Assembly (NCBI GenBank): GCA_946480825.1
Contig: CAMLLG010000017.1
Span: forward strand, 1-62,335
Origin: an uncultured Lysobacteraceae bacterium
GTDB taxonomy: Bacteria; Pseudomonadota; Gammaproteobacteria; Xanthomonadales; Xanthomonadaceae
Direction: 5' to 3'
DNA: 62,335 bases
Shown here: piece after piece, positions 1-6,774 of the stretch
Numbering within the stretch: the stretch's first letter is position 1
How the letters are laid out: each line of letters starts with the position of its first letter
Notes under the pieces: generated by a model
Told to the model about the DNA's origin: nothing
Database searches by the model: none
What the model saw: the letters and a program-made list of their open reading frames with translations, nothing else
Made by a program: the position numbers and the translations under genes

Positions 1-18
1 GTTACAGTGCCCCGGACT

Positions 19-213
19 CTAGATCGTCCCGCTACTGAAAGCGGGGGGACGTCGCCCCGTCTCGAAGAGCAGGCCGACATTGCTCGTACCGAATACCTCG
101 CGCCCGTATTCCCGGTATGCCGACCATGCCGCCATCGGAGAAGGCGCCTCCCATGTCGCGCCATGCTGCGCCAACAACGACCGGAGCCTTGCCTCTTGCC
201 TGTTCATACGCAT
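19..213 (-). CDS. small hypothetical protein, possibly truncated
   Basis: A 64-residue frame starting at ATG 213. Its first ~50 residues look like a real protein: charged N-terminus, then an aromatic YREYGREVFG stretch and GLLFETG. From memory this resembles the N-terminus of longer hypothetical proteins found next to RHS loci, which continue well beyond this point. Here the frame runs into unrelated residues and a TAG just after a run of six G (positions 44-49), so the gene may be frameshifted or cut by recombination. It is the most distal gene of the immunity-type cluster that follows the RHS gene. The possibility that it is only a chance frame remains. Confidence 0.33.
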   Translation of the reverse strand: MRMNRQEARLRSLLAQHGATWEAPSPMAAWSAYREYGREVFGTSNVGLLFETGRRPPAFSSGTI

Positions 214-316
214 TGAATTGAAACCCTTGATCTTTGTTTGTGATGACGCATGCCAAAGCGCAGGGACACACCGTTTCGAGCCGAATCATCGGCTTGCATC
301 GCCTGTGGCAGCCTTC

Positions 317-712
317 CTACCTCGCTGCACTCACGAAGGAGATTCCAGACGTTTCACAGATCCTTCTCAGCTCCGAAACCGCGCGGGCAAGTACCGGGTG
401 GTGCAGATCAACCAGAATCTCAATATCCCCATCGATCTTCAAGGCTGCTTTCGCCGTCTCATCGAGAAGAATCGTCAGCCTGTCATGGTCCGCGCTGACC
501 TCAACGATGCCGCCATATCCGGATCGCGATTGATCCTCGATCTGGATGTGAATTTTTTCGAATCCCATGGCTCGATCACGCGCATCGACCTTCAGCGATT
601 TCTGGATGAGCACGCACATCGATGGCGCGAACTCATCATCGGCGAAGCCGATCACAACGATACGACCGTCGTCTTCGACACTGATATGACGCGCGATGAA
701 TCGATAAGTCAT
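317..712 (-). CDS. Imm10-like immunity protein
   Basis: 131 residues, ATG at 712. The pattern of a short N-terminal strand, a central FEKIHIQIEDQ segment, SGYGGI and a hydrophobic strand before a C-terminal helix fits what I remember of immunity protein family Imm10, which protects against polymorphic toxin tips in the cytoplasm. The specific toxin neutralised is unknown. It has no signal peptide or membrane segment. It is co-directional with all the small genes between here and the RHS gene, 42 bases downstream of the preceding one, and so probably belongs to one long immunity transcript. Family assignment is from residue pattern only. Confidence 0.6.
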   Translation of the reverse strand: MTYRFIARHISVEDDGRIVVIGFADDEFAPSMCVLIQKSLKVDARDRAMGFEKIHIQIEDQSRSGYGGIVEVSADHDRLTILLDETAKAALKIDGDIEILVDLHHPVLARAVSELRRICETSGISFVSAAR

Positions 713-754
713 GGCCTGGCACTTCCGGGTTTGGACAAACGTCGTCGAGGCGAA

Positions 755-997
755 TCAGGCATCGAGCGCCTTATCGATTGCCGAGACGATGCTTTTCGCC
801 AATTCCTCGGCTTCCGCATCGAGCGGCAAACGCCGGACCATGTCGGCGACATGGAAACGAATTCCCATCGGGATCTCCGTGCTGGTCGAACCTGCTTCGA
901 TCGCAGATTCCAATGCATGCGCATCATCGGCGAATCCCGCAGAGACGACTATTGAGGCCAGTTCGCGAGTCGCCACATAGCAATCGAAGTCATTCAT
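755..997 (-). CDS. small hypothetical protein (immunity cluster)
   Basis: 80 residues if started at ATG 997, which has AGGGA about nine bases upstream; an upstream ATG at 1018 adds seven residues and lacks a good site. The protein is acidic and mostly helical, ending in an amphipathic helix (DAEAEELAKSIVSAIDKAL). No family recognised. Its size, strand and tight packing with proven-type immunity genes suggest an immunity or orphan accessory protein of the RHS locus, which is inference from context alone. Confidence 0.5.
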   Translation of the reverse strand: MNDFDCYVATRELASIVVSAGFADDAHALESAIEAGSTSTEIPMGIRFHVADMVRRLPLDAEAEELAKSIVSAIDKALDA

Positions 998-1097
998 GGC
1001 TGCAGTTCCCTGGAGCATGAAGACCGAATTCTCAAGCGCATCGCATCCATCATCGCCGCCGCTTTTCCTCTGAAAATGAAATTCGAATCAAACGAAT

Positions 1098-1466
1098 CTA
1101 CGGGCTCAACCAAGCATTCGCATGACTCAGCGATTTCGGGCCCAAGTGTGGAGTGATTCTTGCCCACAGGCCATCGACCTGTGCCGCGCGTGTCGCCATG
1201 CCTTCGATCAAACCTGTCGCAACGGCCACGCCCAGCAGGGGGTCTGCGCTGTCCATGCCCTGCTCGATCAAGGAGAACACTGATCGATTGACTGCTTCAT
1301 CGTTCGAATCGAATGATTCCGCGACTTCACACCCCACCGCCGCGAAAAGGATCGTGACAGGCGGTTCATCGGGAGCCCAATCGCTCGTCATGTCACGCTC
1401 GATCTTGCTCGCTGCCGGCGTAAACGTACCGAGGGATCGCATGAAACGTCGGCATGCGCTGTTCAT
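1098..1466 (-). CDS. hypothetical protein (immunity cluster)
   Basis: 122 residues from ATG 1466. A longer reading to 1658 would overlap the upstream gene by 145 bases and encodes an implausible basic extension, so the short form is preferred. The visible features are an acidic middle and a helical C-terminal half with LLGVAVATGLIEGMATRA. This pattern recurs in small proteins that count or protect against toxins, but I cannot name a family with confidence. No signal peptide. It lies 47 bases downstream of the next gene in the series. Confidence 0.5.
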   Translation of the reverse strand: MNSACRRFMRSLGTFTPAASKIERDMTSDWAPDEPPVTILFAAVGCEVAESFDSNDEAVNRSVFSLIEQGMDSADPLLGVAVATGLIEGMATRAAQVDGLWARITPHLGPKSLSHANAWLSP

Positions 1467-1513
1467 TTTTGGAAGCTCGATCACATGAAAAATGCCGGAC
1501 AATCCGAAGAGAA

Positions 1514-1933
1514 TCACGAGAAGGGTGGATCGAAACTCTTGTACAAGACACGATCTCTCACCTGGCCCACCACCTCGCGTAATTGTTGCTTCAAAAAGCA
1601 CACCCACGCGTCTGCCGAGCTTTGCAGCAACAGCCCATCGATGTCGCGAGAATTGCATACGACTCGCGCCGCACCGATCAATGGCATCCCTGCGAATCGA
1701 GGTCCAAGCCTCGCATCATCCTCCGATGTATAGAACAGCCCCATTCTTGATCTCCCGAAATTTGCCGTCTGCAGCCGCATCTGATTTCCAGATGGAAGAA
1801 TGACGGCCTCTCTCCTCGTCATCTCAAGATCTTCTCCCATCGCAAAGTAAACCTCAACATCATTAAATCGGCGCACAAGATCGATATCGATTTTGCGGTC
1901 AGTATTGGCAATGATGTAAGCGTCAATACTCAT
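1514..1933 (-). CDS. hypothetical protein (immunity cluster)
   Basis: 139 residues starting at ATG 1933. It begins with a beta-alpha pattern (MSIDAYIIANTDRKIDIDLV) and ends with an amphipathic segment rich in charged residues. No known family recognised, no export signal and no membrane segment. Position in the same-strand run of small genes after the RHS gene suggests an immunity protein for an absent toxin variant; this is inference. Base composition is lower in GC than the housekeeping genes further right, as for the rest of the cluster. Confidence 0.5.
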   Translation of the reverse strand: MSIDAYIIANTDRKIDIDLVRRFNDVEVYFAMGEDLEMTRREAVILPSGNQMRLQTANFGRSRMGLFYTSEDDARLGPRFAGMPLIGAARVVCNSRDIDGLLLQSSADAWVCFLKQQLREVVGQVRDRVLYKSFDPPFS

Positions 1934-2017
1934 TCATGCGAACTCTTTCAAAGCCTCACTCCATTGCTTGCCTGCTTTCTTTCACTCGCATCCACACAAA
2001 TCTCCGTTCGATCGGGC

Positions 2018-2455
2018 TCAGACCGCAACCGAACTGATGGTGACAAGCCTGATCGATTGATTGTCTCCCGCGTACTCAAGATGCAGCCTCTGCCCATCAA
2101 CGATAAAGGCATCCCATGCTGGACGGGGACCAAGCAGAAGAACTCGGCCGCCATCCCCGCACTGCGCGGGATTGCCAAGGCGATCTCTTGCCTCCTCGCG
2201 AGACATCGCAAAGACGATGCCTGCAGGCAGATCACCCTGAAATTCGGAATAGCCTTCATGTCCCGAAGCGTGCAAATGGACCACAGAGATCGTCTCGCCA
2301 TCAGGCAGAACCATCGAAACTCCGATCGATGGAAGTTCCAGATAGCTCTCATCTCCGATCTTCTCAACGGCCGGCATCACGACATTTCGAAAGATATCCA
2401 TACCGCGGACATCATGCGGGCTTTTCCCGAGAAGCGACTGGACCGGCTTGTTCAT
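2018..2455 (-). CDS. putative immunity protein, DUF6392-like
   Basis: 145 residues, ATG 2455. The order of motifs, a short N-terminal helix ending LLGKS, a strand segment around SMVLPDGETI, the phrase GDLPAGIVFAMSREEARDRLGNP, then a C-terminal strand pair with LHLEY, resembles the small DUF6392-type proteins that accompany pyocin and RHS toxins. I give this as resemblance, not proof. The gene has a close relative in the same cluster (5162-5467): the first ~58 residues of the two proteins are nearly the same, and the underlying DNA is visibly alike (2280-2455 against 5290-5467). The copy here is the full-length one. Confidence 0.55.
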   Translation of the reverse strand: MNKPVQSLLGKSPHDVRGMDIFRNVVMPAVEKIGDESYLELPSIGVSMVLPDGETISVVHLHASGHEGYSEFQGDLPAGIVFAMSREEARDRLGNPAQCGDGGRVLLLGPRPAWDAFIVDGQRLHLEYAGDNQSIRLVTISSVAV

Positions 2456-2498
2456 TCCTTGAGCCTCATGACTTGCATCAGCCCGTGCTGAACCAGAC

Positions 2499-2888
2499 TC
2501 ATTGGCGTTCCCACTGCTGCGATGGGTCCAACTGCCTGGATTCGAGAAAGACCAAGCCAGCCGACAATGCTTTATCCAGATCGACTATTTGTCTTTTCGG
2601 GAAATCGCCTTCTTGTCCGCCGGCATTCAACATAACCGTTTCAGTGGACGAGTCGGGCCCAAGAAGATTCCAGAATTCCTCGTTGTCGAAAGTGGCATAC
2701 ATCACATACCTGCCATTGCCGCCTGCAACCGTCATGTGCGCCTCATCATCGATCTGAATCGTCAGCATCGTATGCCGCGACTCGTCAAGGCTTTCGAGTG
2801 CGCGCACGAAATCCTCGATGGATATTCGATCGCGTTCCCATTGACGGTTATCGACGCCATGCCATCGGTCGCCTGACAGTTTAATCAT
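2499..2888 (-). CDS. Imm1-family immunity protein
   Basis: 129 residues. It carries the features I associate with Imm1: an N-terminal strand-helix with a segment on deviation from a mean (FVRALESLDESRHTMLTIQID), a central GGNGRYVMYATFDNEE strand, then GGQEGDFPKRQIVDLDKAL and a terminal aromatic W. Imm1 proteins bind and block deaminase-, nuclease- or similar toxin tips. No matching toxin lies beside it, so it probably guards against toxins of other cells or a tip formerly carried by the RHS gene. The next 140 bases (2889-3028) hold no gene. Confidence 0.68.
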   Translation of the reverse strand: MIKLSGDRWHGVDNRQWERDRISIEDFVRALESLDESRHTMLTIQIDDEAHMTVAGGNGRYVMYATFDNEEFWNLLGPDSSTETVMLNAGGQEGDFPKRQIVDLDKALSAGLVFLESRQLDPSQQWERQ

Positions 2889-3028
2889 ATGCCCAAATAC
2901 CCAATGGCCGATCTTTAGTTGAGCACGCCAGTGACGTCACCTGATCTCAATCCCCATTGAAAGAAACGAAAAATCCGCGTCGAACGCTGCACTTTCTTTC
3001 ATGGTGATGTGAATCTACATGAACCCAA

Positions 3029-3529
3029 TTAGGCGCTATCGATAGCATCTCGAATCATTTCCGCGACGGGCTCCGCCCGTTCATTTTCCAGCAGGACGGC
3101 CAGCTGCCCGATCGCCTCTTTCGTACCGATACATTCAATCGCAGTGACCACCGCAATCCTGGTGTCGACATCCCCGCGCCCATAGGCAGCAACCAGTTCT
3201 TCGAGAAGCCCTCCATTCGGATAGTTCGCCGAAAACTGTGCGCTCCAATAGCGTACAGATGCATGATCGCTATTGAGTCCATCCCTGAGCGCCTTGATCA
3301 CTACGTCGCCGGGATAAGCCAAAAGCGTTGTCTCTACCATGGAATAGATACCATGCCCATCTCCATTGCCCAGCGCACCGATCAACAAGGGAACAGCCTG
3401 CTCATCCAGCTCTTCCGCAAAGAATTTTCGCGCAGCCTCAAACCTATGGAAGAGGGCATCGTTGGCATCCCGATCATCCGGTAGCGGCTGATGGGCTTTC
3501 AAAAAATCAAGGTGCTTCACGATTCTCAT
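3029..3529 (-). CDS. HEAT-repeat protein, probable immunity protein
   Basis: 166 residues from ATG 3529, preceded by AAGAGA/GGA. The frame is open to a TTG at 3577, but that start would overlap the upstream stop and adds nothing recognisable. Three to four helical pairs are visible: AVPLLIGALGN, VVIKALRDGLN with HASVRYWSAQF, LLEELVAAYGRGD and RIAVVTAIECIGTKEAIGQLAVLLE. These are HEAT-like repeats, a solenoid that mediates protein binding. Short HEAT proteins are common in immunity gene arrays of polymorphic toxins, so an immunity role is likely but unproven. Confidence 0.6.
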   Translation of the reverse strand: MRIVKHLDFLKAHQPLPDDRDANDALFHRFEAARKFFAEELDEQAVPLLIGALGNGDGHGIYSMVETTLLAYPGDVVIKALRDGLNSDHASVRYWSAQFSANYPNGGLLEELVAAYGRGDVDTRIAVVTAIECIGTKEAIGQLAVLLENERAEPVAEMIRDAIDSA

Positions 3530-3573
3530 TCCATATCTCTTGATTTCGAAACGCCTCCATCTGTCGCACAGTC

Positions 3574-4221
3574 TCAATCGACAACATCGAACTCAATGCT
3601 CTCTCCATCCGGCAGACCCTTGATCCGACATGCGATCTCGCCGCGAAACCTCATTCCGGCAACAGAGTCGACCGCATGCAGATTTTCAATGGAATAGCTT
3701 CCACCGGCCACGAAGGGAATCTTCGGAAGCAACCTTTTGCCGACGGGAATGGGACCATGCGCGAGCTGCCACGCGTGGCCCAAGGGATACCCCGTCAGGA
3801 GTTCATGGTCGGACAGGATGAGTCCGGCCCATTCGTCCATGCTGTCGGCCAGATGATTCATCTCCCCCGTTTCAGGATCGAAGGAATGAATCGAGCCATC
3901 GAAAATGCAGAACTGCCCACCGAACACATCTTCGGCGAAGAACAGGCGATCGTCCGCCAGCCCTTCATAAGCATCAACCCATAGCTCGCGGGCATTCCAT
4001 TCATCGATGGAAATTTCCGGAGCGATCGCACTCGCAGGGAAAAAGTGCAGGGCGGACTCAAGCGCATGGAATCCGTTTCTCCATTCAAGAATGGCCTGCA
4101 AATCTCCCGCATGCGGATCAGCCATGAGCCGAATCTGTTCGCTCAAGCAAGCGGGCCCAGCTCCGATCGAGTCCGTGGAAATCGAGAGAATTCGATGGAT
4201 ATTCTTCGGAACGGCGCGCAT
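3574..4221 (-). CDS. SMI1/KNR4 (SUKH)-like immunity protein
   Basis: 215 residues, ATG 4221, one base after the stop of the ComJ-like gene, so the two are translated from one message. The middle shows the SUKH-type signature: a strand with LFFAEDVFGGQFCIF, then FDPETGE, a helix DSMDEWAGLILSD, TGYPLGHAWQLAHG and a final LPKIPFVAGGSYSIENLHAVD. SUKH proteins are the largest group of immunity proteins against nuclease-type polymorphic toxins. Length (~215) is as expected for this subgroup. The cognate toxin cannot be told from sequence. Confidence 0.65.
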   Translation of the reverse strand: MRAVPKNIHRILSISTDSIGAGPACLSEQIRLMADPHAGDLQAILEWRNGFHALESALHFFPASAIAPEISIDEWNARELWVDAYEGLADDRLFFAEDVFGGQFCIFDGSIHSFDPETGEMNHLADSMDEWAGLILSDHELLTGYPLGHAWQLAHGPIPVGKRLLPKIPFVAGGSYSIENLHAVDSVAGMRFRGEIACRIKGLPDGESIEFDVVD

Positions 4222-4222
4222 G

Positions 4223-4705
4223 TCAGATCAGCGCCGCTTCCGCCGATTTCAACAAGTCGCTCTCCCGAATCACTTCCCCACTCTCCAGAATCACCAGAAA
4301 ACGTTCCTTTTCCAGGCGCCCGAAAATCAGCTTGACGAATTCATGATCGAACGACCGATCCGCGAACAATTCGCAGCGCAGGCAGTATCTTCCCGCCGGC
4401 ATCGACAAAGCGGCGCCATCGGAGATGCTCGCGATCTCTATGTCGCTATCCAGCGGAACCTCGAACGGCACTTCGATCGCACGAGCGACGCCCGCCTCGA
4501 TTGCGCCGAAACTATCCACGATTTCCACCGACAAGGAGTGAACCCCCGACTCGGATAATGTGCGAAAAGAAACACTGCCTGGACGCCAGGCGAACCCTTG
4601 ATCAAGATGCCTTTGTGTCCAGTCGTTGAACGGATTCGACAGCGAGCTGCAGAACACCGCAAACTGGCCGTATGAAATATCGATTTTCAACTGAACTGCA
4701 TCCAT
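4223..4705 (-). CDS. ComJ-family nuclease inhibitor
   Basis: 160 residues. The N-terminal half reads ISYGQFAVF, then NDWTQRHLDQGFAWRPGSVSF, the signature of competence protein J (ComJ). In Bacillus ComJ inhibits the membrane nuclease NucA. In other bacteria ComJ homologues sit beside polymorphic toxins with NucA-type nuclease tips and act as immunity proteins. That context is what is seen here: immunity-type genes on both sides and no competence genes nearby. No signal peptide, so it should act in the cytoplasm. It is followed after one base by the SMI1-like gene. Confidence 0.72.
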   Translation of the reverse strand: MDAVQLKIDISYGQFAVFCSSLSNPFNDWTQRHLDQGFAWRPGSVSFRTLSESGVHSLSVEIVDSFGAIEAGVARAIEVPFEVPLDSDIEIASISDGAALSMPAGRYCLRCELFADRSFDHEFVKLIFGRLEKERFLVILESGEVIRESDLLKSAEAALI

Positions 4706-4736
4706 TGATCACCTGTGCAAATCGGATTCTTGTCCC

Positions 4737-5165
4737 TTACAAAGTTGCGACTAATACAGGCTCATGAAGTCCGACCATTAATAATACCTCCGGATCACCG
4801 TCGTACTCGGAAATCCGTATCTCCGTGAATGGTCCGAACGATTTCGAAATTTTCGCACTGAACTCGATATTGTCTCCAATTCTGCAATTTCTCCAGGCGG
4901 ATTTCTCTTTCGGATTGATAATTAGAAACAAATAATCCGATCTGAGAGTCTTGCCAACAGACAGTGGATAGTTCTCAGGCGTCATCGAAAGTGCTATTCC
5001 AGGTGCAAACTTTTCGTCAATTTTAATTTCGATCACCTTACCCTGCCATTTCACGCTGGCGCCACTGAACTTTTTTGATATCTCGATATCTCTTTCGCCT
5101 TGATCGAAGAGTTTGGCGACATCTCCAACGAATGCCTCCCAACTAGTCAGCGCCTCACAGCTCAT
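4737..5165 (-). CDS. hypothetical protein (immunity cluster)
   Basis: 142 residues, ATG 5165, its start codon overlapping the stop of the previous gene in an ATGA arrangement, so translation is probably coupled. Rich in beta strands and lysine (KWQGKVIEIKIDEKF, IEFSAKISKSFGPF) and ending in hydrophobic LLMVGLHEPVLVATL. No family recognised. Its base composition is clearly AT-richer than the surrounding chromosome, a sign of recent acquisition. An immunity function is inferred from position. Confidence 0.5.
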   Translation of the reverse strand: MSCEALTSWEAFVGDVAKLFDQGERDIEISKKFSGASVKWQGKVIEIKIDEKFAPGIALSMTPENYPLSVGKTLRSDYLFLIINPKEKSAWRNCRIGDNIEFSAKISKSFGPFTEIRISEYDGDPEVLLMVGLHEPVLVATL

Positions 5166-5467
5166 GTTTTTTTACCATGATCTCGGCCCAATTTTTCTCT
5201 GACAATAATCAGTGCAATGCGACAGCCGCATGATCGACGTCTGCCATGGCGCCCACTCTCGTACTTTTCAGATATCGTGCCGTGGTTTTGGACCGCAGAG
5301 ATCGTCTCGCCATCAGGCAGAACCATCGAAATTCCGAGCAATGGAAGTTGCAGATAGCTCTCGTCTCCGATCTTCTCAACGTCCAGCATCGCAACATTTC
5401 GAAAGATGCCCATGCCGTGGACATCATTGATATTTTGCCCAACAAGCGACTGGATCGGCGCTTTCAT
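5162..5467 (-). CDS. truncated paralogue of the 2018-2455 immunity gene
   Basis: 101 residues from ATG 5467. The first ~58 residues match the protein encoded at 2018-2455 almost position for position (shared VEKIGDESYL and GISMVLPDGETIS). After the glycine-threonine that follows, the sequence diverges: a rudimentary VREKLGRD corresponds to SREEARDRLG of the complete copy, and a stop follows at once, so the C-terminal ~45 residues are missing. Either a decaying duplicate or a shortened functional variant. The start of the next gene overlaps its stop codon. Confidence 0.5.
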   Translation of the reverse strand: MKAPIQSLVGQNINDVHGMGIFRNVAMLDVEKIGDESYLQLPLLGISMVLPDGETISAVQNHGTISEKYESGRHGRRRSCGCRIALIIVREKLGRDHGKKT

Positions 5468-5485
5468 CAATATAATTCTGTTTTT

Positions 5486-5806
5486 CTATTTGATACGAGC
5501 AGACAATACTTCAGCCCATCCCCCATTTGCCTTGCTTATGGCTTCCGACAACGGCCATCCGGGCGCTTCCTCGATGATGTGAACCAACGTCCACGCGAGG
5601 CCGTGGCAGTCATCCGGACCCAACAGTCCAACCAATGTCTGAGCTTCTTGATCAGTGACAGGCCGTTGAATCATCGACAGATACACCTGTAACATCGCTA
5701 GACAATCCGGATTGGCTTGATCGGCACTCGGAAGTCCGCCCATGTCTGCCAACTGATGTATTGGAACTTGCATTGTCTGGATGCGCCTCTCTGTAATCTC
5801 ATGCAT
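5486..5806 (-). CDS. small hypothetical protein (immunity cluster)
   Basis: 106 residues from ATG 5806, five bases after the stop of the Imm26-like gene; the frame is open further upstream but would then overlap that gene by more than 100 bases. Visible features: a helix with RRIQTMQVPIHQLADMGG, LAMLQVYLSMIQRPVTDQEAQTLVGLLGPDD, and a helical end GWPLSEAISKANGGWAEVL. All-helical, soluble, no known family recognised. Tight spacing makes it part of the same operon. Confidence 0.5.
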   Translation of the reverse strand: MHEITERRIQTMQVPIHQLADMGGLPSADQANPDCLAMLQVYLSMIQRPVTDQEAQTLVGLLGPDDCHGLAWTLVHIIEEAPGWPLSEAISKANGGWAEVLSARIK

Positions 5807-5811
5807 CTGAA

Positions 5812-6273
5812 CTATTCGCTGTCCTTTTCGGGACACCAACCCGATTGAATCCGTTCCACCAGCAGCGTGTCGTTCCAGACGCCTCGGATCGGAAGTTTGC
5901 GTTGATCGGCGGTCAAAGCACCCACCTTCCATTCATTCTCGCCGTCCCATAGCCACCAGTCCGTAACCTTGCCTGTGTTTGGATCGGCGATCCCATCTCT
6001 GAACAGAGGGAAGTTTCTGGATTCTTCCGCGACTGGGATATTTCCGACAATCTGAACGATTCCCCTATCGACTGCGGCGCTCAATGGAAAAAAGCAAACG
6101 AACGCCTCGCCTCGGTCGACAAGCGAATCGCAAGCGATCAATCGATCCTCATGCATGCCTGCGAAGACCTTGATCAAAGCGCCATACTGCTTGTGCTTCT
6201 GGATGAATTGAGCATAGGCCCATCCACTCGGTGTCGCTATTTCGATGATATCCCCGGCTTTCAACTTGGACAC
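5812..6273 (-). CDS. Imm26-like immunity protein
   Basis: 153 residues starting with GTG at 6273, chosen because GAGGG lies six bases upstream; an ATG-type start at 6330 would add 19 unconvincing residues. The N-terminus (SKLKAGDIIEIATPSGWAYAQFI, then ALIKVFAGMHED) follows the pattern of Imm26, where a KxGD...P...GxYAYGQ strand pair opens the fold. The C-terminal part contains WWLWDGENEWKVG. Imm26 members are cytoplasmic immunity proteins of polymorphic toxin loci. Family assignment from motif order only. Confidence 0.55.
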   Translation of the reverse strand: MSKLKAGDIIEIATPSGWAYAQFIQKHKQYGALIKVFAGMHEDRLIACDSLVDRGEAFVCFFPLSAAVDRGIVQIVGNIPVAEESRNFPLFRDGIADPNTGKVTDWWLWDGENEWKVGALTADQRKLPIRGVWNDTLLVERIQSGWCPEKDSE

Positions 6274-6326
6274 GGCATACCCTCGAATATCCAATGAATG
6301 CGCTGTAGTTGAACAGACCAGCGGCG

Positions 6327-6773
6327 TCAACTGATCTCAATCTCTACCACCAGCGATGAAAAATCCGCCTCGCCTGTTCCGTCGCTACACTCCATGACCA
6401 TTCTGCCCCCATTTTCAGAAATCGCCACGCCCGAATTTCCGACCCATGCTTGAACGATGCCGTCCATTTTCCAAACATTCCATAACTTCAGCTGACATCC
6501 GGGTCCGGGATAAACCATCGCCTCTACACGGTCTGGGCTAGTGTCAGCCCATAGAATTATGTCCGGATGACGTTCTCCATTGACTTCTATTTCACCCTTC
6601 GTGATTTTTATCCTCAGACCCTGAACAGGTGATTTTTTGAATGTTTTTCTTTTGATGACCAGCTTCTTTTCGTCCTCAAGCTCGACCTGAAACAATTGCC
6701 TCACCAGCCGCCCATCGAATTCGATGGGCGCACCGTTGCCTTTTTGGAAAAGCAGCGAGAGTGTTTCTTTCAT
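6327..6773 (-). CDS. probable cognate immunity protein of the RHS nuclease
   Basis: 148 residues from ATG 6773, which begins one base after the RHS stop codon; a longer start inside the RHS gene is possible but would overlap. The sequence is AT-richer than the RHS core. The C-terminal half holds LWADTSPDRVEAMV, LKLWNVWKMDGIVQAWVGNSGV and MECSDGTGEADFSSLVVEIEI, a pattern I recall in uncharacterised proteins coded beside RHS and T6SS toxins. By the general rule that the immunity gene lies immediately after the toxin tip, this is the most likely protector against the HNH nuclease end of the RHS protein. Confidence 0.6.
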   Translation of the reverse strand: MKETLSLLFQKGNGAPIEFDGRLVRQLFQVELEDEKKLVIKRKTFKKSPVQGLRIKITKGEIEVNGERHPDIILWADTSPDRVEAMVYPGPGCQLKLWNVWKMDGIVQAWVGNSGVAISENGGRMVMECSDGTGEADFSSLVVEIEIS

Positions 6774-6774
6774 A

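Noticed and set aside
80..955. Plus-strand frame at the left end
   Set aside because: It is opposite the Imm10-like and following genes; the minus-strand proteins have recognisable patterns and the plus frame does not.
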